Origin: a virus
IMG/VR virus record: IMGVR_UViG_3300037264_000454
Span: 1 to 59,996 of that record
Length of the DNA stretch: 59,996 nt
Reading direction: 5' to 3' (one strand)
The notes below the pieces were generated by a model. The model was not told where the DNA came from. It searched no databases and saw only the letters and a list, made by a program, of their open reading frames with translations. Each line of letters opens with the position of its first letter. The first letter of the stretch is position 1. A program made the translations under genes and the position numbers. Of this stretch, positions 14,550 to 23,839 are shown one piece after another.

Positions 14550-14648
14550 TCAGGATGGTCGAATCTTGTCCCTGAGCGCCACGACGACCACCACGATCAC
14601 AAGCGCGATGACGAGCAGGCCCACGACGCGGCTCCTCAGATGTGTCAC
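14550..14648 (-). CDS. 32-aa membrane peptide in the lysis cassette
   Basis: GTG at 14648 overlaps the previous stop (GTGA). One strongly hydrophobic helix (VVGLLVIALVIVVVVVAL) between a basic N-terminus and a DKIRPS tail. Its place between the holin-like protein and the amidase suggests a holin or antiholin partner. Confidence 0.6.
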   Translation of the reverse strand: MTHLRSRVVGLLVIALVIVVVVVALRDKIRPS

Positions 14649-14917
14649 AGGGGCCGGAATCCGAGCGCGGCAAGCAGCCCAACACAGGTCACGACCGCGC
14701 CCGCGACGACAGAGAGGCGCTTGTACCAGCGGCGGCGCTCGGCGGCCTGTGCGGTGCGGGCCTTGGCGTTGGACACCAGCCACTTGACGTCGTCGCGCAT
14801 CGGACAGGCGATCTCGTGACCCGCGACTGCCTTGTGGATGGCCTCGACCGTCTCCACCTTCCAATCGGCGACGTCTTCAATGAGCCGGTCGATTCGGTCG
14901 CGTTCGTTGGCGGTCAT
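14645..14917 (-). CDS. Holin-like protein with coiled coil and one C-terminal TM
   Basis: 90 residues from ATG at 14917 (AAGAGG). The cytoplasmic part starts MTANERDRIDRLIEDVADWK, a heptad-like helix reminiscent of XhlA-type lysis proteins; the C-terminus is one TM (LSVVAGAVVTCVGLLAALGF). Together with the 32-aa TM peptide and the amidase it forms a plausible lysis unit. Confidence 0.65.
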   Translation of the reverse strand: MTANERDRIDRLIEDVADWKVETVEAIHKAVAGHEIACPMRDDVKWLVSNAKARTAQAAERRRWYKRLSVVAGAVVTCVGLLAALGFRPL

Positions 14918-14936
14918 CGGTTGCCTCTTTTCATGG

Positions 14937-16676
14937 TCACGCGATCCCACGCCGCGTCTTGTACTGCTTCTTGCGGCGGTGACGACGTCCGAACCTTCCA
15001 CTACTGCCCTCTGGCGCGTCCGGCTCCCACGGCTCGCCGATCGTCGCCGTGGCGGTCATCGTGCCGAAGTCGTAACTCGTCTCGACGACGTAGAGCGGGT
15101 CGCCGAACAGGTCGGTATCATCAAGGTCGAGCGCCGTGATGCGGTCGCCGGGTCGCAGCCGATAGGTCGGCTCGGAGATCCCCGTGACGGTATGGGCGGT
15201 GTCGGCGAGAACGACGCTGCCGGTGTAGAGCCGCGACTGGCGGTTCTCGTAGATGGCCTGCGCGTACTTTGAGGCGGTGGCTGGAGTCATCAGCGCCGCG
15301 TCGGAGGCGAGGTCGATTACCTCGACGTTGTCCGTGTAGGCGGGCGACCCGGTCGGGTAGTCGACCTTGCGTACCGTGCCGTCGGGACAGGTCGGATCGG
15401 GAGTCAGGGCGGTGGCGGATAGGTAGGAGTAGACGACCTCCACGTAGTCAGGCGTCATCTCGGAATCCCTCAGAAGTCCGCTGATGTCCTCGCCGCCGCG
15501 CCCGCCGACGACCCAGCGCCGGTTGCCTGGCCAGAGGTTGTCGGGCTCGGGGCGGATACGGCCGTTGAAGCGCACGACGCCCTCGGGGTCGAGGTCGAAG
15601 AACAGTTCCAGCGGCCCGCCGTAGAGATCACCGGCAGCGAGAAGCGTATCGGCGCGCGTCGTCGGGTAGCGGCTGACAAACTCGTCGTAGATGCCCGTCA
15701 CCAAACCATCGAGGACGGGGTCGATGAAACCCGGCGAAGGACTCGAGTTGAACGACACGATCCGCAGGACGTCACCGATATTATTCGCCTCGATACCCGG
15801 CGTCCATGTAGAGTCAAGCCCGTCTCCGGTGACACGCACATTGCGCACCAGGAGGTAGGGGTTGTTGGTCTGGGCGTTGTAGGAGTGGCACCAGAGCTTG
15901 ATGAGGATTGTGTCGTGTCCCGGCGTGGCGGCGACCAAATCATCCGTCCAGGTAGCGACCGGAGAATCGGCGCTAGTCTTCTCCCAGGTGTAAGCCCCAG
16001 CGCCGGGATCGGTCGAGACTGGACCCGAATTCCCGGACCATATCGCCGCGCGCCAGCCGGTCGGCAGGCGTAGCTTGTACTCGAAGTGGAAGTGGAAGAT
16101 GGTCCCCGAGCCGCTTGTCAGTCCGTCGTGAATCCAGTAGTAGACGGCTGCGGCGTCGTCGGTGGCGAAGTTGCGATCAACGATGCCACGAAGTTCGATC
16201 CACTCCTCTTTCTGCACGGTGAACTTGCCCGAGTGGTCGTGCTTGTTGCGGTACTGGTGCCACTGGTCCAGATCGGTGTCGCGGCCGATGTAGCCGTACG
16301 AGCCGTCACGCGCGGCGACGGCGAACTGGCCGCAGCAGTCGACCGTCACGGAGTCCTGCGCGCTGATACGGTGGCGCACGGGGTCGGAGAGGATAAAGCC
16401 GCCCCAGATCGGCTCGCCGTTGATGCGCAGGACCACTTTCGAGTCGATCGGAACCAGCACGTTGCGGTACTTCTCCACCGCGTCGCCTACCAGCGTGAAG
16501 TCGAGCGAGCCGTCGCCGCCGGGCATCCCCTTGGTCATCGTGCCGAGGATGGCGTCGGCGCCGAGCTCCTGATAGCCGAGGGTGTCGTTACCGACGACGA
16601 GGCTGACGACGGGAGCGGCCACCCTACCACCGGCCGCCCCGGTAGACCAACCCCTCATAAGTAGGAGCAGGGTCAT
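14937..16676 (-). CDS. Minor tail protein (Gp37-like)
   Basis: 579 residues, ATG at 16676 (a second ATG at 16658 is possible). Layout: DKVVLRINGEPIWGGFILSD-like N-terminal strands (here PIDSKVVLRINGEPIWGGFI), a carbohydrate-binding-like beta insert at ~150-270, then TRADTLLAAGDLYGGPLELF and a C-terminal RLRPGDRITALDLDD stretch typical of siphovirus ReqiPepy6 Gp37-like or baseplate proteins. The C-terminus is very basic. Probably part of the tail tip. Confidence 0.7.
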   Translation of the reverse strand: MTLLLLMRGWSTGAAGGRVAAPVVSLVVGNDTLGYQELGADAILGTMTKGMPGGDGSLDFTLVGDAVEKYRNVLVPIDSKVVLRINGEPIWGGFILSDPVRHRISAQDSVTVDCCGQFAVAARDGSYGYIGRDTDLDQWHQYRNKHDHSGKFTVQKEEWIELRGIVDRNFATDDAAAVYYWIHDGLTSGSGTIFHFHFEYKLRLPTGWRAAIWSGNSGPVSTDPGAGAYTWEKTSADSPVATWTDDLVAATPGHDTILIKLWCHSYNAQTNNPYLLVRNVRVTGDGLDSTWTPGIEANNIGDVLRIVSFNSSPSPGFIDPVLDGLVTGIYDEFVSRYPTTRADTLLAAGDLYGGPLELFFDLDPEGVVRFNGRIRPEPDNLWPGNRRWVVGGRGGEDISGLLRDSEMTPDYVEVVYSYLSATALTPDPTCPDGTVRKVDYPTGSPAYTDNVEVIDLASDAALMTPATASKYAQAIYENRQSRLYTGSVVLADTAHTVTGISEPTYRLRPGDRITALDLDDTDLFGDPLYVVETSYDFGTMTATATIGEPWEPDAPEGSSGRFGRRHRRKKQYKTRRGIA

Positions 16677-16708
16677 TTACTTGCATTCCGACTTCAGCAT
16701 AGTGCGGC

Positions 16709-17401
16709 TCACGTCAAATCTTGATGCTCGTACCAGTTCAGCGTGATGTTGTGCGTCGAGTCGTCGGCGGTCGTGTTGGCGATGACGAAGGCGTACTGCG
16801 TGTTGCGCTTGAGAATGAACTCGTTCTCGTTCCGGTTCTGGCCCATCGTGTCCGCACCGGCAGCCGCAGCCCCGAGGTATTTCAGATAGATCGGCGTCGC
16901 GGTTGAGAGCGTCGCCCCAGCTGCTTGAGCCACGGTGTAGCTGGTCGCCTTGCCCGCTTCGGGAACAGTCTCGACGCTGGAGACGGTCGAGGCCGTGAGC
17001 GAGTTGCGGTTGTGATTGTAGATGGCGAGGTCCGTGCCCTCGTCAACGTCGAGGTCCGCCACTTCGTAGATAGCTGCCGTTGAGGCGGCTGTCGAGGAGA
17101 ACTCGGCGAACATATGGACGTACTTGGTCGTGTCTGGGGTGTTGAGCGCGATCATGGTCATCTCGCCGATTGCCGTCGGTGCCGTCTGCGAGAAGTGGCA
17201 GGCGAAGGAACTTCCCGCGTGGATTTCGTGGTGCGCGTGGTCGATGACCATCAGGGCGCCGGTCGTGGTGTCGGCCGTCACCGGCGTCGTGGCGTTCTTC
17301 GTGCCGGTGACGATCTTGACTTCCTGGTAGTGGACGCCGCCGATGTCGTCGGTGGCGACGGTCGCGTCTGAGCCTGTGTGTACGCCGACGTTGTCTGTCA
17401 T
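16709..17401 (-). CDS. Virion-associated hypothetical protein
   Basis: 230 residues, ATG at 17401 with AAGGGA. Beta-rich, starts DNVGVHTGSDATVATDDIGG and ends HNITLNWYEHQDLT; this composition is common in phage decoration and tail-appendage proteins. It sits between distal tail genes. No catalytic motif. Confidence 0.7.
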   Translation of the reverse strand: MTDNVGVHTGSDATVATDDIGGVHYQEVKIVTGTKNATTPVTADTTTGALMVIDHAHHEIHAGSSFACHFSQTAPTAIGEMTMIALNTPDTTKYVHMFAEFSSTAASTAAIYEVADLDVDEGTDLAIYNHNRNSLTASTVSSVETVPEAGKATSYTVAQAAGATLSTATPIYLKYLGAAAAGADTMGQNRNENEFILKRNTQYAFVIANTTADDSTHNITLNWYEHQDLT

Positions 17402-17446
17402 CGTTGTCCCTTCGTGGTCATCCTAGAAATCAAGTGGTCGGCTGGG

Positions 17447-17554
17447 TCACAGGTAGCGGCTGGCGTACGTCCAGCGGATACGGTCGTTAGCGGTCACGAC
17501 GGCGAGCGCCACGGTGCTATTGGTGGCGTCGATGGTGCCGTAGAAGCGGTTCAT
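17447..17554 (-). CDS. 35-aa peptide between tail genes
   Basis: MNRFYGTIDATNSTVALAVV then TANDRIRWTYASRYL. Begins one base after the stop of the 566-aa tail protein. The ribosome site is weak, so it is uncertain. Resembles a small beta-strand tail accessory. Confidence 0.45.
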   Translation of the reverse strand: MNRFYGTIDATNSTVALAVVTANDRIRWTYASRYL

Positions 17555-17555
17555 A

Positions 17556-19256
17556 TCAGCCGTCAGGTAGTTGCTCCCAGCGCGGCGTCGCGCTGATGGT
17601 CAGGTGGACGTGCGTAGTCGGCGAGGGAGTCACTTGCTCGGCGACCACCACGAGGATGCCGCCCAGCGAGCGGATCACACGGCCGCCGAAAGCGTTGCCA
17701 ATGTCGCCGGTATCGTCGGCGTAGAGGATGTCGTCTTCCCAGCGCAGCAGGTGGGCGTGGTCGGTGACGACTCCGGCAGTGATCGGACTGCGCCAGGCGA
17801 CGATGCCACCGAATGACGCAGGCAGCAGGACGACGGCGTTCACGTACGCCTCGTCGCCCGCTCCGGCGCCGGTTATCGTTATGCGCAGGGTACTCGTCGC
17901 AGCGACTCGGGTCGCACTACAGGGCAGCGTGAGCATCCCTAGCGGCAACCACTGGAGAGTGTCGGACGGAATCGTGACCGCCTCAGCGTATGCGTGCTTG
18001 ATTGTTCCGGGATCGGTGTCGTCGGGCGTACTGCACTTCGCCAGCACGAGGTATTCGCCCGGCTCGAAGTCGGTCACGTCGATGTCGGTATAGGCCGCTC
18101 CGTTGTCGCGCCAGACGTTCGTCTCTTGGAATGACCAGCCGTGGACGATCGCTCTCTCATCGGCACCACCGGCGGCACCAGACCATGCGCCACGCAGTCG
18201 CGCGCGGATGGCGGTCGCCGGGGCGGCAGCCGATACTTCATAGAGCGTGTCGGCCGTGATGGCGGCGAGCGCTTTGATGGTCGTCGAGCTAACCAGCGTC
18301 GTACCGGCGGCGTCCGAGTACCAATCGACGGCGCAGGTGATTGTTCCGGCGTCAACGGAAACGACCTCAAGATAGCAACGCGCAACGTAGTCAGTCCCGG
18401 CGGTGACGACGATCGCCGTCGTGGTTGACATCGCGCAGTTGTGCGGCGTGGCGTCGTCTTCGATGTGGTACTCGCTGCCGAGCGCGTGCAGGTAGGTGGC
18501 GACCGCGTGCGGTGCTTCGCTGGAGCGCGTCCACGTCGCGGGCCACGCCGCTCCGGTCGGTGATCCATTGAGCACCAGTTCGGTCGGCGCGGCGGGGTAG
18601 CCGAGGGGGTCGGTCCATCCCTCTCCGCCGGTCCACGCCGCCTGACCGAGCGGGAAGATGAAGTCGGCGATCGTCGCTGTGGGGTCCGGGTACGCGCCAG
18701 CCCAGAACGACGACAGCTCCAGCGCCGCCGCATTGGCGAGCAGGTCGCGCGGGGCCGGATACTGCCCGGTCTCCGCCGTGAGATCGACGACGGCGGGCGC
18801 GTTGTATCCCGTATCGGAAACGAGTGCGACGGCCGGCGTGTAGACGTAGGGCTCGCGCTGTATGACGATCTCGACCTTCGTCCAGAAGGCGTTGATGAGC
18901 GCCTTCTCGAGATCGTTGTCGAGCGGGACTTCGGTGCAGGAGCCGATGAGTGGAATCAGGTTGCACGAGTAGGCGCTACCATCCATGCTGACCGTGATTG
19001 CCGAGAGGTCGCGCACTTCGGTGGCGATAGAGTCGAGGATCGCGGCCGTGTTGTCGACACTCGTGCCCGTGACGAGCACGAAGAAGCGCGACTCGACCCA
19101 CGAACTCGTGTCGGTCATTCCGGCGCGCGCGATATCGACAGTGGGGCCGCCGTATGCGTCGGCCGTTCTCAGCATCACGCCGAGTTTCATGCCGAGCAGT
19201 TTGGTGGACGTGCCGTCGTTCAGGTCGACCGCGCCGATGGTGAGGACGGTGCTCAT
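17556..19256 (-). CDS. Distal tail / tail-tip protein
   Basis: 566 residues, ATG at 19256, directly downstream of the tape measure gene, the usual place for the distal tail protein. N-terminal part starts MSTVLTIGAVDLNDGTSTKL with a Dit-like strand pattern to about residue 150. The middle (~230-420) looks like a jelly-roll carbohydrate-binding insert, and the end is strand-rich. Likely joins the tail tube to the tip and may bind host glycans. Confidence 0.65.
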   Translation of the reverse strand: MSTVLTIGAVDLNDGTSTKLLGMKLGVMLRTADAYGGPTVDIARAGMTDTSSWVESRFFVLVTGTSVDNTAAILDSIATEVRDLSAITVSMDGSAYSCNLIPLIGSCTEVPLDNDLEKALINAFWTKVEIVIQREPYVYTPAVALVSDTGYNAPAVVDLTAETGQYPAPRDLLANAAALELSSFWAGAYPDPTATIADFIFPLGQAAWTGGEGWTDPLGYPAAPTELVLNGSPTGAAWPATWTRSSEAPHAVATYLHALGSEYHIEDDATPHNCAMSTTTAIVVTAGTDYVARCYLEVVSVDAGTITCAVDWYSDAAGTTLVSSTTIKALAAITADTLYEVSAAAPATAIRARLRGAWSGAAGGADERAIVHGWSFQETNVWRDNGAAYTDIDVTDFEPGEYLVLAKCSTPDDTDPGTIKHAYAEAVTIPSDTLQWLPLGMLTLPCSATRVAATSTLRITITGAGAGDEAYVNAVVLLPASFGGIVAWRSPITAGVVTDHAHLLRWEDDILYADDTGDIGNAFGGRVIRSLGGILVVVAEQVTPSPTTHVHLTISATPRWEQLPDG

Positions 19257-21622
19257 CGGCCGATTCCCTTCGTGCGCATGTTGCGGCGCGTGACCTTGGC
19301 CGTGCCGCGTTTGTTGGCGGCGGCGATGACGGTGTCGAAGTCGTCGGCGAAGACGGAGCCGCGCATGTCGTAGACGTCTCCGCTCCTAGCGGCGGCGAGT
19401 TGCGGGGGACCGCCGACCACGGAGCCACCGGACGCACCCGCGAAGGCGACACGCGGGGCGGCCGACACTGAAAGCTGCGGCCCGATACCGCCGACCAGCG
19501 AGTAGAGCGGCCCGAGTTGGTCTGAAATCCCCGCCATGAGGCCGCCGATGATGGCTTGTCCGGCGGGGCGCAACAGGGTGGCATCCTTGGCGAGTGGCCC
19601 CTTGAGGTCGCGGATGCGGCCAGCGATACCACCGACCGTTCCGTAGAGGTCGCCGAGCTTCCCCTTGATCCCGTCGATAAGCCCCTGGATGATGGCCCGA
19701 CCGGCGGAAAGTAGAAGTTGTCCCGCCCCCTTGAATATCGCGCCAAGTAGACTTGGGATACCACGCACGATGGCGGCCAGAACCATGACGCCGCCCCTCG
19801 CCACCTGCCCGAGCCCCTTCCACGCCGCACTCCAGTCGCCCCGCATAACGGCAGCGATGACGCGAATGGCCCCGGCGATGATGTTGAGCCCGCCCTTGAC
19901 GACGGCGACCATCGTCTTAAAGACCGCCTTGACGATCGGCAGCCCAGCGCGGTACATCGCGGCGATAGACGCCTTGATCTCGGCGCCGTGGGCGTGCCAG
20001 AACTGCGCCACGATGGCGAGGTTCTGACGGACCGTCTTCTTGACCTCTTCCATCGCGGGGGCGAACGTCTTACCGATGTAGGCGGCGGCCTCGCCGATTG
20101 CCTTCTTGACTTGGACCGATGCCGTGCGAACCGCAGAAACGACAGACCGCCAGGCGCGGACGATGGCCCCACCAACCGCCGTCACGGCGTTGCGGAAGGG
20201 CTCGATGTACTTGTAGGCCGCGAGGAAAGCCGCGCCGAGGGCGACAACGGCAAGAATGATCCAGCCGACCGGACCCATCGCGGCGCTGATAGCGGTGGCG
20301 AGTCCGGCGATACCCTCCACCGAGAAGGCAGCGGCGAAGGCTCCGAGCATCGAAGCGGCGCCAGCGGCAACCCCAGAGATAGCCCCGAGCGCCGTAGCGA
20401 TACCGGGCAGCATCATCAAGAGCGGCCCCGCAGCGGCAGCGGCGAGCGCGAGGTAGACGGCCGCCTCTTGGACGGGGGCGGGTAGGTCGGAGAACGCCTG
20501 CGCAAGTTTGGCGACCTGCCCGACGATTGCGACCAGCGGCGGCAGTAGCACGTCTCCGATTTGGATAGCCGCCACCTTGAGCGCCGCCATCGCCTGCTGC
20601 ATCTTGAACCCCGCCGACTCGCTGGCGCGCGCGAAGGCTTCGTCGGTGTCACCCGCCGCTTTGGCGAGTTCCTTTGTGATCTCGACGTTCTTGGCCTGAT
20701 TCTTGCCAAGGTCGATGATGACGCCGTTGAGGGCGCGGACGTTGGGGAACATCGAGGCGAGCGTCGTGTTCGGGTCAAGCCCCTGCTTCTTGATACGCTC
20801 CTGCAAGTCAATCAGCGTATTCAGCAGGCCATCGCGGCTGACGGCTTCGCGTATCCCGGCGGCCGAAGTACCCACAGCGGCGAAGGCGTCGGCGGCGTCG
20901 GAGGTCGGCTTGAGCAGCGACATCATAATGCCGCGCAAGGCGGTCGCCGATTCGGAGGCGTCGATACCAACCATGCTCATGGAGGCCATCTGGGCGGCGA
21001 CTTCGGAGAACTCGATACCCATCGCCTGCGCGGGCGCGATAACGCGGCCGATCGACATCGCCAGTTCGGCCGGCTCGTTCTTACCTTCGCGGACAGCGGC
21101 GAGCATGATGTCGGTCGCCAGCGTGGCGCTGAGTGCTTCCTCGCCGTAGGCGTTGACGGCCGACGTCACAGCGTCGGCGATGGTGGCGGTCTCACCCAGC
21201 CCGGCGGCCGAGGCGCGGGCCGACGCTTCGAGGACACGCAGAGCGGCGGCGCCCTTGAAGCCCGACGATACGATGAAGTACAGGGCGTCGCCGAGTTCCT
21301 TGGGGCCTTGGCCGGTCTTGGGCGCCATGTCGAGTACGGCCTCTTTGTACTGCTCGATGGTCTTCTGTGAAGCGCCGGTCAGGGCGGCGATGTCGGTCAT
21401 GGACTTCTCGAAGTCGAGCGCCATCTTGACCGACGCCGCGCCAACGAGGGCGATCGGCAGCGACAGCCCCTTGGTCAGCATCCCGCCCGTGGCCTGCGCG
21501 CGCTGGCCGAACGCGCGGGTCTGTGCGGACGCAGAAGCCAGGCCAGCGGTGAGGCCGGTCGTGTTGGCCATAATGCGAACGAGGATGGACCCCGCCCCTG
21601 TGCCCGTGCCGCTACCCAGCAT
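19253..21622 (-). CDS. Tail tape measure protein
   Basis: 789 residues. The N-terminal TP901-like region has DFEKSMTDIAALTGASQKTI and Ala-rich helices; the centre has hydrophobic segments (GPLLMMLPGIATALGAISGV and GWIILAVVALGAAFLAAY); a repeated GLINIIAGAI-like helical region follows. It sets tail length, and about 0.15 nm per residue would give a tail near 120 nm. It lies between the frameshifted chaperone pair and the distal tail gene, the canonical order. Confidence 0.92.
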   Translation of the reverse strand: MLGSGTGTGAGSILVRIMANTTGLTAGLASASAQTRAFGQRAQATGGMLTKGLSLPIALVGAASVKMALDFEKSMTDIAALTGASQKTIEQYKEAVLDMAPKTGQGPKELGDALYFIVSSGFKGAAALRVLEASARASAAGLGETATIADAVTSAVNAYGEEALSATLATDIMLAAVREGKNEPAELAMSIGRVIAPAQAMGIEFSEVAAQMASMSMVGIDASESATALRGIMMSLLKPTSDAADAFAAVGTSAAGIREAVSRDGLLNTLIDLQERIKKQGLDPNTTLASMFPNVRALNGVIIDLGKNQAKNVEITKELAKAAGDTDEAFARASESAGFKMQQAMAALKVAAIQIGDVLLPPLVAIVGQVAKLAQAFSDLPAPVQEAAVYLALAAAAAGPLLMMLPGIATALGAISGVAAGAASMLGAFAAAFSVEGIAGLATAISAAMGPVGWIILAVVALGAAFLAAYKYIEPFRNAVTAVGGAIVRAWRSVVSAVRTASVQVKKAIGEAAAYIGKTFAPAMEEVKKTVRQNLAIVAQFWHAHGAEIKASIAAMYRAGLPIVKAVFKTMVAVVKGGLNIIAGAIRVIAAVMRGDWSAAWKGLGQVARGGVMVLAAIVRGIPSLLGAIFKGAGQLLLSAGRAIIQGLIDGIKGKLGDLYGTVGGIAGRIRDLKGPLAKDATLLRPAGQAIIGGLMAGISDQLGPLYSLVGGIGPQLSVSAAPRVAFAGASGGSVVGGPPQLAAARSGDVYDMRGSVFADDFDTVIAAANKRGTAKVTRRNMRTKGIGR

Positions 21623-22219
21623 CGTGCGCCTCTCGCAGTTGTTCGGCCTTCAGTTGCTCGACGATGCGACCCATCGGGCCGCGCGGCTTCTCGTCGTCCT
21701 TGGTCGCCGCGTCGAGTTGTTCCTTGGCCCGAGCCAGGGCGCGCATCTCGGCGATCTGTAGCATCTGCTTGAGCGGTTCGGCCTCTACCTGCGACGGCAG
21801 AGAGCCGGGAAACTCCTCACAGAGCCGAGATGTCACCCATAGCTCGGGGTACTCGCCCTCTCCGTCTAGAGCTCGGAAGAGGGCGCGGAGGCGTTTGGGA
21901 TTTCGTCTTTCTCGTCGCCGCCAAGGATCTCTCCCGACAGCCACATGGCGACTTTGTACGGCAGGGCGCCGATGTTCTCGGCCGACACGTCTGCGTCGTC
22001 AGACCAGGCGACGATCGACTTCTCGAGGATGCTGGCGGCGACCGCATACCCGGCGGCCTCGTCTTTCTCCTCGCCGGCCATCGGCTCAACGTCGTTCGAC
22101 GCGGCCTTGGACTTGCGGATCTCGGCCATCGAAAGCTGGCGCACGTCGACCCACTGGCCCTCGGACCCGGCCAGTTTCGCCGGGACTTCGAGCCGTTCGG
22201 TGATTCCTAGTAGTGCCAT
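21612..22219 (-). CDS. Tail assembly chaperone, frameshifted long form (gpGT-like)
   Basis: A -1 ribosomal shift at CCCAAAC (21893-21899) would fuse the first 109 codons of the short form to a 93-residue extension ending at 21612, about 202 residues in all. The extension is charged and helical (KQMLQIAEMRALARAKEQLD). The open frame upstream of the slip has no good start of its own. This pair precedes the tape measure in most siphophages and its two products chaperone it. Confidence 0.8.
21866..22219 (-). CDS. Tail assembly chaperone, short form (gpG-like)
   Basis: 117 residues from ATG at 22219 (MALLGITERLEVPAKLAGSE) ending TAG at 21866. Its order between the tail tube genes and the tape measure, and the slippery site near its 3' end, identify it. 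It binds the tape measure while the tail is built. Confidence 0.82.
   Translation of the reverse strand: MALLGITERLEVPAKLAGSEGQWVDVRQLSMAEIRKSKAASNDVEPMAGEEKDEAAGYAVAASILEKSIVAWSDDADVSAENIGALPYKVAMWLSGEILGGDEKDEIPNASAPSSEL
21893..21899 (-). promoter_or_regulatory. Programmed -1 frameshift site CCCAAAC
   Basis: On the minus strand the zero frame reads ATC CCA AAC, a textbook X-XXY-YYZ heptamer. Shifting by -1 gives CCC AAA CGC and enters the extension frame, 28 nt before the zero-frame TAG. Confidence 0.85.
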
Positions 22220-22221
22220 GC

Positions 22222-22635
22222 TTAAGCCTCCGTGATGGTCCCCGTGGTGCGCAGCGACACAGAGAAGGCCGTGTATCCGCCGACTTCGGGAGAGCGCTTG
22301 TAGTTCTCGATCCAGCAACGGCCGGAGCTATACTTGCCGCCGCCGTAGGTGATCTTCCAGTAGCGCGCTACGACGTTGGTCGAGTTGAAGAGAGCGTTCG
22401 GGCCGAGGGCCACGTCGTCGTAGAAGCCCTCTAGCGTGATAACGCCGTAGTCCTTCAGCACGCCCGCCAGGTACTCGGGGAACGAGACGCCGAAGGGTGT
22501 GGACTCGATAGCGCCCTTGCTGAGGTTGATCTCGCCGAGCTTGGTTATGAACGACGTGATGGTGGTGTCGGCCGAGCCAACAGAGTCGGCGGACTCGAAC
22601 TGCACGATTATTGAATTGCTGCCATACTTGGCCAA
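22222..22635 (-). CDS. Tail tube-like protein A
   Basis: 137 residues, ATG at 22635. Shares AIESTPFGVSFPEYLAG and the following LKDYG with the neighbouring 261-aa protein, so the two are paralogues. A compact beta fold (TITSFITKLGEINL, then VARYWKITYGGGKYSSGRCW) fits a major tail protein. Directly upstream of the chaperone pair. Confidence 0.7.
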   Translation of the reverse strand: MAKYGSNSIIVQFESADSVGSADTTITSFITKLGEINLSKGAIESTPFGVSFPEYLAGVLKDYGVITLEGFYDDVALGPNALFNSTNVVARYWKITYGGGKYSSGRCWIENYKRSPEVGGYTAFSVSLRTTGTITEA

Positions 22636-22660
22636 TGGAGTCTCCTAACAGTCGAAAGGG

Positions 22661-23446
22661 TCAATCAAAGATGACGGCGACGGCGAACGTGACGGTCTCG
22701 GCACCTGCGCCGCCGCCGCCCCACGTCCACGTGACGCAGGTGTATTGCCCGACAACCGCATTCGCGAGCACCTTCATCTCCGAGGTGCCCGATCCAGTCG
22801 GCGTAGTCGCGGGGACGATGGCCGTAAACAGCGTGTGGTCGACGAACGGTCCCCCCGCATCGGACCAGTCCTGCAACGTGATCTGGAGCGACGTGCGCGT
22901 GCCCCACGAGATGTCAGTGACTACGAGGTAGACGCGCCCGCCCGCAGTGCCTCCGGCGCCCCAGTTGAGGTAAGTGGCGGCGGTCGTGCCGGTGACGCCG
23001 CGCGAGGTCAGCGGGCAGACCAGTTTGCAGGTCTGGTCGACGGAACCGGAGACGGTGACGCCGAACGACGCCTTGGTGTACTCGCCGACGCCGTGAGAGC
23101 GCTTGTACTCGGTCTTGAGCAGCCCGTCGGTAGCGATGACCGTATTGCCCACTCCGGCGACCGGAGCGGCGTTACCGTACGGAGCGATCATCAGGATGTG
23201 CTCGCCGGCCGTGAGGTCGACCATCGCCGCGTTCATGCTGTTGGTCGCGTCGTCGTACCAGCCGTCGGCGCCGGTCAGTTCGTAGCGCTTGAGGATGCCT
23301 GCGAGGTATTCGGGGTACACGACACCGAACGGCGTTGACTCGATCGCTGCCTTGTTGATGTTGTCCTCAAACTTGGTCGTGACCGGCGTCAGGTTGTACC
23401 CGCCGATGGTCAGGAAGCCAAAGTTAGCCGAGTTGTATTTCGTCAT
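22661..23446 (-). CDS. Tail tube-like protein B with extra C-terminal domain
   Basis: 261 residues. Residues ~25-150 parallel tail protein A (AIESTPFGVVYPEYLAGILK). The last ~105 residues, starting near TSRGVTGTTAATYLNWGAGG, are an added beta domain that may decorate the tail surface. Either this or protein A is the major tail protein. Confidence 0.7.
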   Translation of the reverse strand: MTKYNSANFGFLTIGGYNLTPVTTKFEDNINKAAIESTPFGVVYPEYLAGILKRYELTGADGWYDDATNSMNAAMVDLTAGEHILMIAPYGNAAPVAGVGNTVIATDGLLKTEYKRSHGVGEYTKASFGVTVSGSVDQTCKLVCPLTSRGVTGTTAATYLNWGAGGTAGGRVYLVVTDISWGTRTSLQITLQDWSDAGGPFVDHTLFTAIVPATTPTGSGTSEMKVLANAVVGQYTCVTWTWGGGGAGAETVTFAVAVIFD

Positions 23447-23619
23447 GCCTTCACCGCCTTCGTCTTGGTCTGTGACGTGATGGGCTTGACGGCTCCGCGC
23501 GCCAGAGCGTCTTTCGCGACATCGTCTTCGAGCTCGACGACGTCACCCTTGGCGGCCACTTTCCACTCGCCGCCGGACTTGTACGAGAGGCCGGTCTTGG
23601 CCTTGTACTTTTCACTCAC
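23443..23619 (-). CDS. 58-aa basic protein in the connector/tail module
   Basis: GTG at 23619 with AAGGAGG (AAGGAGGCAGAAG). VSEKYKAKTGLSYKSGGEWK then a Lys/Thr-rich tail. Overlaps both neighbours (8 nt and ATGA). Small proteins of this look often sit next to tail tube genes. Confidence 0.65.
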   Translation of the reverse strand: MSEKYKAKTGLSYKSGGEWKVAAKGDVVELEDDVAKDALARGAVKPITSQTKTKAVKA

Positions 23620-23839
23620 CTTCTGCCTCCTTCTTGACGGTCGTCCCGCAATCGCGGCACAAACCGAAGCCGCCCAGTCCGGGGGTGATGTTCTTGTGCA
23701 GACAGACGGCCGCGTTCTGCGTACCGTCTGGTTCTTGTTGCGGGCCGGTCATCTTCAGCGCCGCGTCGATAGCACCAAGCGCGGCCGCCAGCGAGGCGCG
23801 AGCAATCAGCAGTTGCGCGTGCGTCTCAGGCCCCTGCAT
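23612..23839 (-). CDS. 75-aa protein with CRDC motif
   Basis: ATG at 23839. Helical N-terminus (LLIARASLAAALGAIDAALK) and a Cys/His set (CLHKNITPG...CRDCG) that could bind zinc. Between the tail terminator-like gene and the basic 58-aa gene. Confidence 0.6.
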   Translation of the reverse strand: MQGPETHAQLLIARASLAAALGAIDAALKMTGPQQEPDGTQNAAVCLHKNITPGLGGFGLCRDCGTTVKKEAEGE

